Origin: Mesostigma viride
Taxonomy: Eukaryota; Streptophyta; Mesostigmatophyceae; Mesostigmatales; Mesostigmataceae
Assembly: GCA_009746045.1 (NCBI GenBank)
Contig: RPFO01000213.1
Coordinates: forward strand, 350,564-414,563
Reading direction: 5' to 3'
Length of the DNA stretch: 64,000 nt
A model generated the notes under the pieces. It did no database searches. It saw nothing but the letters and a program-made list of their open reading frames with translations, and had not been told where the DNA came from. The translations under genes and the position numbers were made by a program. Shown here piece after piece: positions 23,081-31,986 of this stretch; the stretch's first letter is position 1, and each line of letters begins with the position of its first letter.

Positions 23081-23969
23081 AATTGCTCTCCGACACCAGC
23101 TCTTTGCCCCGCAACCTCTCATCACGGCGGGTGCGTCCTGCGGCAGCTGCGGGCTTGCTCTGGATACTACTGGGACGCACTACATCGCGTGCATGGGTGG
23201 CCAGCAGAACCAGAACTGGTTCCTCTATCTCCATACCGCTCTCCTCCGGGTGGTGTGTGCCATGGTTCGGTCGGTCTTTCCCCACTCCACCATTAAGTGC
23301 GAGGACGCGGATGGGGCCGCCCTCTACTCACCCAACCACCGCCCCGACATTACCGTGCTTGACTACGACGGGCAGGGTTGCCACCTGCTCATCGATGTCT
23401 CCGTGGCTCGGCCGCTTTCCGGTCGCCACATCCTCCGGGCGGCTGTGGATGCCGGCGCTGCTGCCGCTGTGGCTGAGCGCGACAAGTTTGCCTCCTACGG
23501 CAATGTGGGGCCCCACCGGGTCATCCCCTTTGTCCTTGAGGAGTTCGGGGCCATGGGCCCCAAGACAGCGGAGTTTTTCCACGAGTGCTGCCAGCGCCGT
23601 GACTGGACCGCCTCGACCTCGAGGGTCAGACCGCCCCGTGGTCTGCCCGCACGTGGTCCTCGTATTGGCGGCAGCGTCTGTCACTCGCCCTCACTCGCAC
23701 CGTGGCTGATGTGTTATTCCGCCGCACCCGGGCCGACTTTGTCGCGACCCATGCGGTCTAGATTCCTTCCAGGCCTGCATGGTGGGCCGGCAGCGCTGTT
23801 GCTGCGTGTAGTTTTGTGATGTATAGTTAGTTGTACCTTGTGCCGCTGGCGTGATGCTTGGATGTCTGTGTCAGATTACTATTAATTTCTTCAGGGTTAT
23901 TCTCCCAGTTCTCGGGTTTTTCCTTATGTTGCATGCCTATCTCACCTCCGTAATCTATCATTCTCAATG
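23081..23969 (+). mobile_element. 5'-truncated R2-like LINE fragment
   Basis: 889 bp flanked by an exact 14-bp duplication AATATATATTACTA (23067-23080; 23970-23983). It encodes the C-terminal end of a LINE protein and a 3' UTR. Inserted between gag and the protease remnant of TE-B. The duplicated site is AT-rich, so the exact edges could be off by a few bases. Confidence 0.75.
23085..23819 (+). pseudogene. LINE C-terminal zinc finger and restriction-like endonuclease
   Basis: Open from the truncation point. A CCHC finger CGSCGLALDTTGTHYIAC (C-x2-C-x9-H-x3-C, about 23139-23192) is followed by RPDITVLDYDG, then LLIDVSVARPL and ERDKFASYG. This is the order of the C-terminal zinc finger and PD-(D/E)xK-type restriction-like endonuclease of R2/NeSL/CRE-type LINEs, which nick a target and prime reverse transcription. 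RT is missing through 5' truncation. Assignment rests on motif order, not on a search. Confidence 0.65.
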
Positions 23970-24141
23970 AATATATATTACTATATTAGTATATTTAACT
24001 AATAATTATATTTTTATAATACGTTCATTCCGGCGGTGCGCTTTTCCAGTCCTAGTGGCTGGCCACCTTAGCCATTCTGAGAATGCCCACCTGTGTAGGG
24101 CAAGGGGGGGGTGTCTGTTTTGCCCCACCTCTGTACCAAAT

Positions 24142-24262
24142 ACCAAGGGTGCATTGGTCCTGCACAGTAGCAGGTCACCCTGTTATCATGATGTCAGTAG
24201 TACGAAGGGTGCATTGGTCCTGCACCGTAGCAGGTCACCCTGTTATCATGCTATCAGCGGTA
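24142..24262 (+). repeat. 60-bp tandem duplication
   Basis: Two near-identical units from aagggtgcattggtcctgca, at about 24142 and 24203. Directly beyond, ccgttggcggtaatggga also occurs twice (24306; 24367). Confidence 0.75.
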
Positions 24263-24435
24263 AGGGGGGGTGTTTGGAATCATACACTGACCCCATGCAT
24301 AGACGCCGTTGGCGGTAATGGGAAATTACTATTAGGCGTCTAGCACTAGTGGTTTTATATAGGGTACCGTTGGCGGTAATGGGATATTTTATATGGGAAT
24401 GTAATAATATATTCAGACACGGCCAACCAACCGTC

Positions 24436-24690
24436 ATGGAGGTCAAGTTTTTGGTCGACACAGGCGCTTCCACGTCCTTCATCAACGCGGCACTGGTGCG
24501 CCGGCTGGGCCTGACGCCCAGCCCCCACACCGGACGGCCGTGCATCTGACCCACTCGGATGGTCGCCAACACCAATCGCCCGGTCTGGCAGATATCAAAG
24601 GTGTGCTGCAAGGCCGTTCGACCTGGCTGCGACCATCGCACCGCTGGGCGCAGCGGACATCATCATTGGGCTCGACTTTGGACGCGCAGG
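24436..24690 (+). pseudogene. pro: TE-B retropepsin (protease) remnant
   Basis: VKFLVDTGASTSFINAALV (about 24442) is a retropepsin active-site block with the D-T-G-A catalytic motif. After a stop near 24549 the C-terminal block FDLAATIAPLGAADIIIGLD appears in another frame (about 24617), matching the ILG-D-F/W strand of retropepsins. Together they span a gypsy-type protease broken by stop and frameshift. RT should follow but is not recognisable. Confidence 0.75.
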
Positions 24691-25047
24691 CTGTGGACAT
24701 TCGCGTGCGCCGGCGAGTGGTTTGGTTTCCCGATGGTTCCTTTTGGTGCCCTGACAGCGAGTATAGGGCACATAGCATTACACGGCGGTCCAGCATCCTT
24801 GACTCCTTGGCAGTAACTGGACGATCGCGTGGACGCGTCGTCCCCGGGGGAAGGGGAGGGGTCGCAGAGCGTATGAAACCAGATGGCTACTAATAATACC
24901 ATATACTTCTCTACTATACCTACCTTTTATATACTAAGTACTTGTACTGGTCCATACTCTTCTTAACTATATCTAGCTCCTGTATGATCGGCACGGTTCG
25001 GCTTTGGATCGAGCCGGCCATCTATGTAGGAATCCACCGCGCAGCCG

Positions 25048-25155
25048 CGCGTGGATCCGACGACCCTTCTACTGCCATGCCAGGGATCGATGCGCAGCCG
25101 CGCGTGGATCCGACGACCCTTCTATACTGCCATGCCAGGGATCGATGCGCCAGCG
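25048..25155 (+). repeat. ~58-bp tandem duplication
   Basis: gcgcagccgcgcgtggatcc through gccagggatcgat occurs twice in a row. Confidence 0.8.
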
Positions 25156-28100
25156 TGCGGATATTATATATTTTCGATATTCTCTATTTCTATATAATAT
25201 ATTTTCTCCATGATATATTCTCTATGGGATAATCTGCAGTTGGCGGTGGGCTTGAACGGGTCGTCCCGAAGAGGACCACGTCAGGCACTCAGCACCGCAT
25301 GTGCACATGGTCCTGGCCTTTTTGGACATGGGCTCACCGGATGCTTGATGATTCTACTACTAAGGCGTCCGTACCGAGGCATCTCCGCGTGGGATGCCGG
25401 ATTCGGCAGCGAGTGCCAGCGACCCCAGACTACGGCCTGACTGCACGTCGCGTCCCGCGTGACCAACGGACGCGGAGTCCCATGGCACGTGGCCAAGTAT
25501 TATTATAGGGAGTCTTCCGGCGGGCGGCTATGAGTCACGGCTCCCTGACTTCCTGGCGCATGAGGGACGCGCCTCGCTTCTCGTGCACCCGTACGTGATT
25601 AATTTCACCATTGCGGCACGGTGCATGGAGACGGCACGGTGCGTGGAGGCTGTTGCAACCCCGATGCGATTGGGCGATCAGGCAGGGCGGAGCCTGTACT
25701 GAATCGTGGTCGGCCGGCAAACAGATGTACCCCGGCATTGAGTCGACGCCTATAGCTGGGTCAGGGCACTCCTGGGCTCGAGTAACCGTGCATGCAGGGC
25801 GCGCCCGCGTCCGCCGCGACTGTCGGGAGTAAGGGCCCCCGGGGCTGCAAGCATATGCGGGCACGGTGCAGTTGCACGGCGACAGCATGTACTGCCGGCA
25901 GTAGTGGTGGATGACCCAGCCGGTCGTGGTTGCAAGGGTTGCGCTGGTGCCGGTCGTGGTTGCATCAGAAGCAGGTGGCGGTGTCCGGTCATTGTCTCAC
26001 CGCCTCAACAGTGCGCGTGCATGGTGCCGATGCCACATGATGTGGCGCTGTCGCCCCGCAGACTGCCGGTGTCCGAGTAACACCCGGTATCACTGCATAG
26101 GGCCGGTACATCCGCTCTGAGCGGACCCGGCGCTGACGCGCGCTGAGCCATGACAGAGCACTGAGGTACATGGGACGTGCGGGATCTGGCCGTCGAGGGC
26201 GAGTCACGGGGACTGTAGTAACGGCGAGCCGAGACGGAGAGGCAGGCAGGATCGAGCTGCTGGAGTCTGAGCACCCGTAGTCACTGCCCGCGACCCTGTG
26301 CATGGCTACCATCGCGCAGTGTTCGCGTCCCTCCTGTGGGCTGAGCCCGGTAGGGAGTTGTTCGAGCCTTGCACCACTGGTGGAGGCCGATCGAGCGTGA
26401 TTTGCAAGTGGCTCGTGTCCGCGCGCCTACGAGGTTGCATGGATGAGGGACTCAGAGCAGGGCGTTCCATGTGCATGGCGGGCGGGCTGTGTGGGCTTCA
26501 AAATGTACTATACCCCATGGCCATGCACTGGTACAGGGGTGGTGAGAGGCCTTCAAGCTTCGAGTGGGGGATGTGGCAATGCGCGGTGGGGTCTGCATAC
26601 CTTGGGGCGTGTTTCTGTTGCGGGAATCGGGCTTCTGGGCAAAACAGCCAAGCGGGGTGGACAGGCGGTGATCGGTCGTGCGCGGGATTGACCCCGGCCC
26701 ACGATCGCTGTATGTGCTTGAGCACCTGTGGGCTGGGCGCGATCGAGCCCGAGGAGCTCTTCATGTTTGGGACTGCGGGGTTGCTTCGGCCCTACTCCAT
26801 GAGCAGCACGGTGTCTCGCAGGGGCAACGTTACTGATACGGCAGTTCCTGCAAGGCGTGTCACTCCCCGACCTGCCCATTGCATTATATAAGTGCGGGCA
26901 TTGCGGGCGCTATGCAGTCCACGTCGGCGGCCTTGAGCATCACATGCTTATGGGCCTAGGCAAACATCAACCGTGCTCTTGCTGTGCAAGTGTCACGGAG
27001 GGTGTGACTGCGAGCTGAGGAGTTTTCCCTCGCTTGCGGTGGAGTTCAGGCACATATTGGCAGTAAGGAATGCGGGGACCGGCGACTGCTCCGGTCTATG
27101 CACGTCGGCCGGAGTGGTGTTGTGTCTAAACTACTGCAGCTTCGTGGAGGAGTTGGCAGGGCGCACTCCAGTGGACACGCTGGGGCCCTGCTAGTTTTGG
27201 GCACTTAACGTGCCATATTATCCAAGTTTCCGGTGTTGATCGACTTTGACTGTTTCTTGTGCTGGATAGAGACGGCGGGGCGCACTCTAGTGGACACACT
27301 AGGGCCTTGCGGGCACCTGCATGCGTTCGCAGGTGCAGGGGAGGCGCACTCTAGCGGCCACGCTAGGGCTTCCCCCCTCTATACAACCACTCCAGCGGCG
27401 GCCAGGGACGGCCACGTTGCATGGTCGGTTGGCTCACGGCGCGCCTGTATTTGAGAGGACGCGTACAACTGTCGGTAGTGAGGCGATGGATCAGATTCTT
27501 CTGGTGCACGCCCTCGCTTCTGAGCATGGGGCCTGCACTGCATGCTGTGCCTCACCGTCGTCGACGCTAGTAGTACTTCTTAATCGTCATGTGATTACGC
27601 GCATCAGTTGCGCTGTAAGGCTGGGTTTCGGCTGGACGGGATACATGACTGGCCACCTCGTCGGCCGGATCATCAAGTTGTATGCAGGAAAAATATTCCC
27701 TCTTGCTGACAGGCCCGATTGGCTATATAAAGAGTTGCCCTTGCGTGGCAAGTCTGGGGGGACCTGGTTTCACTGGCCCGTTGGTGCACAAGGGCTGGGA
27801 CATAGTACCCCTATGGTCAACATTTCATCAAGTTTGAGGCTGCTCAGGACCTCGGGACTGGTTGCGCGGGATTACATGGACTGTGCATTATTATGTGGAT
27901 GGGATAGGGCACGCGGTGGCGCCCCCTAAGGTGGCTCCAGTGGATCGGCGCGTCAACAACGGCGGTCGCTGAGATGGTTGTGAGAGTTTTATGACGGATA
28001 GTGGAATTATCCTGTCATCCTGTTTCATGCTACTACGTCAGGGTTGGTCCTGTGTATCAACCTCTAGAGGAATTGGTATTACTAACCCGCGGGTGAACCG

Positions 28101-28179
28101 GGGTTGGGACATAGTACTCTTATAGTAGCTTACTTGTTTCCTTTCTATCTCTTGTACGGTAGGGACTACCGACCCCCGT
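25156..28179 (+). other. TE-B 3' interior, unrecognised
   Basis: About 3 kb with frames up to ~200 codons (26298-26891; 27321-27929) but no domain I can identify. Neither RT, RNase H nor integrase motifs are visible. May be heavily decayed pol or acquired sequence. Contains hairpin repeats at 27168-27366. Confidence 0.4.
27168..27366 (+). repeat. Three copies of a hairpin motif plus one stronger hairpin
   Basis: CCAGTG-GACA-CGCTGG (27168-27183), CTAGTG-GACA-CACTAG (27287-27302) and CTAGCG-GCCA-CGCTAG (27351-27366), each preceded by GCGCACT. Stem differences are compensated (TG/CA to CG/CG). Between copies two and three GCACCTGC...GCAGGTGC forms an 8-bp stem (27313-27336). Confidence 0.65.
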
Positions 28180-28191
28180 GGGGGGGAGGAG
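28180..28191 (+). other. TE-B polypurine tract
   Basis: GGGGGGGAGGAG next to the 3' LTR. Confidence 0.8.
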
Positions 28192-28863
28192 TGTTACGTC
28201 CCGGCCCTTTTGGACGGACGTAACAATGGAATAAATTATGTAGTTTGACTTGTTGTCATGGTCCGTAGGACTTTGGGACTCATTTCGGGACTTAATTTGG
28301 GAATTGTCCCTTGGTCAGGACTTTTGTATGGAACTACGACAGTTTGGGTGATTCGGACCAGTTATTTTGGGCCTAGGTTGTTGTATGCGTGTATCTTCTA
28401 GGGGCCGGTGCAGTCGCGCCGCGCTGCGTACTTTATAGCTAGTTGAGATATTGTACTCATGCGTGGATTCTGTAGGCGAGGGTCGATGTCGACCCGAGGA
28501 TCTTGTGTGGACTGCATGCTTTGGAAGGTCGGCGCCATGTCGGCGCCCCTTGCCAGCGTAGTGGCAGACCTAGGTGAAATTGGTCCGAGGACGAGAGTCT
28601 CGTCCTCTTGGTTTGATGAATGATAAGTGCGAATACGCCTACACATTAAACCTGGGGCAACTATCCATTTGTAATTGGTATTGCTAGCCATTATAAGTGT
28701 GTATGAAGTAGCTTGGCATCAAGTCGCGGTGCCAGATATCTCACGACCCCAGTCGTGAAGCGCAATCTGCATTAGGCCACCTTGAATCTTCCTAATTCCG
28801 GCATGGTAGATCTTTCGCTACGTTCCTAGCTCAGGCTAGGGGTGTCTGGGCTGGGACGTAACA
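28192..28863 (+). repeat. TE-B 3' LTR
   Basis: 672 bp, about 99.7% identical to 18768-19439 by eye (differences near 28260 and 28337). Confidence 0.95.
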
Positions 28864-28992
28864 AGCATACAGGGAGCACTAGCTAGCATTGTCATTGAGC
28901 TAGGCTTACTTGCACTTGTTTATTACAGCATCAGCACAAGAAAAAAGTGAGCATCGTGTTTGGCTTGTGTGGTTTCAAGGGTGTGCCCTTAC

Positions 28993-29690
28993 AGTTAACG
29001 CCAAGCGCATTGGCGTGATCCTGATTCGGCGTTTCTCTGCGATTCCAGCGGCACCGGAACGAGTTCATTCCGACAAGTAACAAGAAAGTTATGGCGTTCC
29101 GACTTCCCGGTCGCGCGCGAGCGCGAGCCGGCTGTTCTTCTAAGTCGGACGTGAATATTTGCCGACGACATATGGGGTCGACAGTAATTCCTGGGCTGAC
29201 AGGAATTAGGTGCTGTACCTACGACGGTATTGGGTTAATACGTCGTACGCAGGAAATAGGAACCTTAACCTGTGGTCTGGTGGTACCGCAGGCTTAGTCC
29301 TGGACTTCTAGGTGCAGATGCAATAGTCACTGTGGACTGCGCTCTGTGGTCACTGTGCCTGTATGGCAGACCTACTGTATAGGAACTGGGCGCTGTACAG
29401 GTAGTGAATACTGTACCGGGAGTGTTATTACTGAGCCTACCTCTTAGGTTGCTCAGGACTAGCAAGCACAGTGCACAAGTATATAAACAATAGGCCAATG
29501 CCATTTGGGCAGATCTCTTGCGAGCCCGCCTCACGTGTTGTGCCTTGACTTGGCAAGCGCGTGTACAAGCCTCAAGTGTGTGAGCGCTGTAACATTATCC
29601 AATTTTAACAAAGCTCCGTTTCCAACCATATTCACACATTGCTGCATTGCAACCATATCCTTCACATTGCGTTTGCTAGGAACGTTAACT
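28993..29690 (+). repeat. Copia-type 5' LTR
   Basis: Starts AGTTAACG and ends CGTTAACT, a perfect 8-bp inverted repeat, not the usual TG...CA. No clear tRNA primer site follows (29691 on: caaattacaaccagtctcag). Confidence 0.95.
29480..29487 (+). promoter_or_regulatory. TATA box in copia-type 5' LTR
   Basis: TATATAAA, conserved in the 3' LTR at 36872-36879. Position about 490 into the LTR fits a U3/R border. Confidence 0.5.
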
Positions 29691-29884
29691 CAAATTACAA
29701 CCAGTCTCAGCGGAACGGCCAGGAGGGTCGTTGCCGGTTGCGGTGTGCAGCGTTGACGACGCGAGGAGCTCGTCCGGTGGTGAATGGTGCAGGAAGAACA
29801 ACGGCAGCAGGATTTCCGGTTTCGGCAGTCTGCTGGGGGTTCGATTTCGCCTGAATTGCGTCGTGTCGTTCGGATCTATCTTTA

Positions 29885-30696
29885 TTGCTTGCAGATCGTC
29901 CGCCTGTTAATCGCAGCTTCGTGCAATTCGTCGACGACCAGGTCGAAGATTGGGAGCGAATTCTGCGGCACGTACAAACCATCGTCATTCCGGAGCACCG
30001 GAGCATCGACGACCTCGAGCAGGAGCTTCACGGTTTGGTCGGCATCCAGACGGTGATTACAGCAGTAGCTGAGCGAGTGCGTGCGGAGTTGGCGGCAAGG
30101 CGAGGCGAGGTTGCGGAGGCAGCTGGCGCAGTGCGACACGAGTTTGTACCGACAGCAGCGGGTGCGGGTGTACCACGTACTTTCGCAGGCGTCATCGGCG
30201 ACGAGGGTGTTGCAGCGGGCCAGTTAGGCGTGAACGACGCGGAGCGGAGCATCACAGGCGGCTTGCAGAGGTCGGGGCGACAGCGGAAGCCATCACCGGA
30301 GGACAGCGCGCGGCAAGAGTCGGCAGGTTTCCGGAGCGAGCAAGGGTTCCTTTTCAGGAACTGCCCCAACCCCTTCGCGTTCGTGTGACGCGTTGGGAAG
30401 AGTTTGCACCTCTTGGGTACGATAGTGACCTTGAGGTGGGAGCAGGGGGCGTCGCTGGGCTAGGCGACGAGGCACTTGGCGACCACGAGGTGCCAAGATA
30501 CAATCCGCGGGGTGCCAACGACGGGTTGTCACCTGTCTACTATACCAACGGTGACGATTCAGTCATCGCGGGCCGACAGCGGGTCGACGACGGCGCAGCG
30601 GGTAGCAGGGTGCCAGAGCTGATTGTGGTGAGCGACGACGACAGCGACAAGGAGAACCAGGACGCGCCTGGGGCCAACCGTGGTGGTCTTGCCTGA
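29885..30696 (+). CDS. Extra ORF upstream of gag, unknown function
   Basis: Two overlapping frames: 29885-30388 (charged, predicted helical, VEDWERILRHVQTIV and RVRAELAARRGEVAEAAGA) and 30385-30696 (acidic), joined by an apparent frame change around 30290-30385. The second frame is open upstream of its GTG (FQELPQPLRVRVTRW). It ends with PELIVVSDDDSDKENQ, a hydrophobic core plus acidic tail like a SUMO-interacting motif. A possible splice acceptor tttattgcttgcag precedes 29921 region. Position between LTR and gag is unusual for copia elements. Could be an accessory protein or a decayed captured gene. Confidence 0.45.
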
Positions 30697-30834
30697 GTGG
30701 TAACACTTGGCACTTTCCTTTCTTGTTCAGTAGCTTATATTGCTTTAATTGCTGCTTGGCCACTTGGCTGGCTGTAGCAGATCTGAACAGAGGCCATCAT
30801 GGAGTGAGGGAGCTATCACCAACAAGCGGGCTTT

Positions 30835-31986
30835 ATGGGCTTTGCGGGGCGCGGCGCTGGGATGGATGGACGAGATGGACGCGATGGACGCGGTGGACGC
30901 GATGGACGCGGGGACGGCCAGGCGCTGGGAGACCAGGCTGAGGTGCCAGATAATCAGAGCCAAGGATCGCAGGGCGGTCAGAACGCGCCAGCCGCAGATC
31001 AAGCGGCGCCTAAGCGACCGACCGTGGCTGAGGGGTACGCGGTGCTAGGCCAGTTTCAGTCCATCAAGGACAATTGGCAGCCCCGGGATGCTGAGAGGAT
31101 GTTAGAGGACATGAACTTGTACACGGAGATATACACCGGTGACAAGCTTCGCATCCTGGCGTCTAGTGCCTACATAAGGCAGTCGGCGAGGCGGCTGTTC
31201 AAGTTTGTTCGGGAGCGACACGCGGCGGGGGACACCTGGGCGGCGTTTATGACGCGACTCAGGGTGTTCCTGAGTGACAAGAGGACCATAGATGGGTCCC
31301 ACCTGAAGCAAGAATACCTGGACTACAAGCCCATCAAGGGGCAGCTAGTGGTCCACGCCTTTGAAGACTTCGTCAAGCTGAGGGAGGACGCCATGGCCAA
31401 GGGCTTCTTCGTCGCAGATCGGATGGCCATGGGCGACTTTCTCAAGTCGCTGCAGCTGGATCCGGTCACCATGGATAATGTGACCATCCACATGCGACAG
31501 GTCCATGGCTGGGCAGCCATGACGGACCAGTTGTATGAGTGTTTCAGCGGCAAGTACGTGGGTGGTAAGCGCCCTCGTCAGGGTGATGAGGAGGCCACTG
31601 AACCCACGGTTAAGTCCATGAGGGGATCGGGCCACGGGGGCCCAGCGCCCTCGAGAGGGCCTGAGACCTCTTCAAGGGGTCGAGGAAGGTCCAGGAGGGG
31701 GCGTGACAGAAGGGCTGGACGGGGGACCCCGCCGAAGTCGGGACATCCACAGTCCCAGTTTGACTTCAAGAGGGTGGGTGGTCCTCCCAAGGCTGGGCCC
31801 AGCAGTGGGACCTCACGGGACATCAGTCAGGTGGAATGTTATTTCTGCCAGGGGAAGGGTCACTTCAGGAATGAGTGTCCCTCGTACCTGAGGCAGGAAG
31901 GTCAGAGCAAGCCAGCTCAGGGTGGCAGCAAGGACAAGGCTGGTCCATCCCAGGATAAGGGCAAGGGCAAGGCTGCTGATCATTGA
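30835..31986 (+). CDS. gag: Gag polyprotein of copia-type element
   Basis: 383 codons from ATG at 30835. N-terminus is a Gly-Arg-Asp repeat (GRDGRDGRGGRDGRG) from a GATGGACGC minisatellite. Central helical capsid-like region (about residues 60-250: RMLEDMNLYTEIYTGDKLRI, FKFVRERHAAGDTWAAF). Then an Arg/Gly-rich basic stretch and one zinc knuckle CYFCQGKGHFRNEC (C-x2-C-x4-H-x4-C), then a Lys/Gly/Ser tail. Ends with UGA at 31984-31986, followed in the same frame by pol. It would assemble the particle and bind element RNA. Confidence 0.88.
   Translation: MGFAGRGAGMDGRDGRDGRGGRDGRGDGQALGDQAEVPDNQSQGSQGGQNAPAADQAAPKRPTVAEGYAVLGQFQSIKDNWQPRDAERMLEDMNLYTEIYTGDKLRILASSAYIRQSARRLFKFVRERHAAGDTWAAFMTRLRVFLSDKRTIDGSHLKQEYLDYKPIKGQLVVHAFEDFVKLREDAMAKGFFVADRMAMGDFLKSLQLDPVTMDNVTIHMRQVHGWAAMTDQLYECFSGKYVGGKRPRQGDEEATEPTVKSMRGSGHGGPAPSRGPETSSRGRGRSRRGRDRRAGRGTPPKSGHPQSQFDFKRVGGPPKAGPSSGTSRDISQVECYFCQGKGHFRNECPSYLRQEGQSKPAQGGSKDKAGPSQDKGKGKAADH
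31984..31986 (+). promoter_or_regulatory. In-frame UGA between gag and pol (candidate readthrough site)
   Basis: The frame is open for 383 codons before and 1196 codons after this single UGA, followed by CTT. Readthrough would yield Gag-Pol. A recent point mutation in a single-ORF element is the alternative. Confidence 0.5.

Noticed and set aside
26298..26891. 197-codon frame in the TE-B 3' interior as a gene
   Set aside because: No domain, Gly/Cys-rich composition, and no splice or codon signal; left as unrecognised element sequence.
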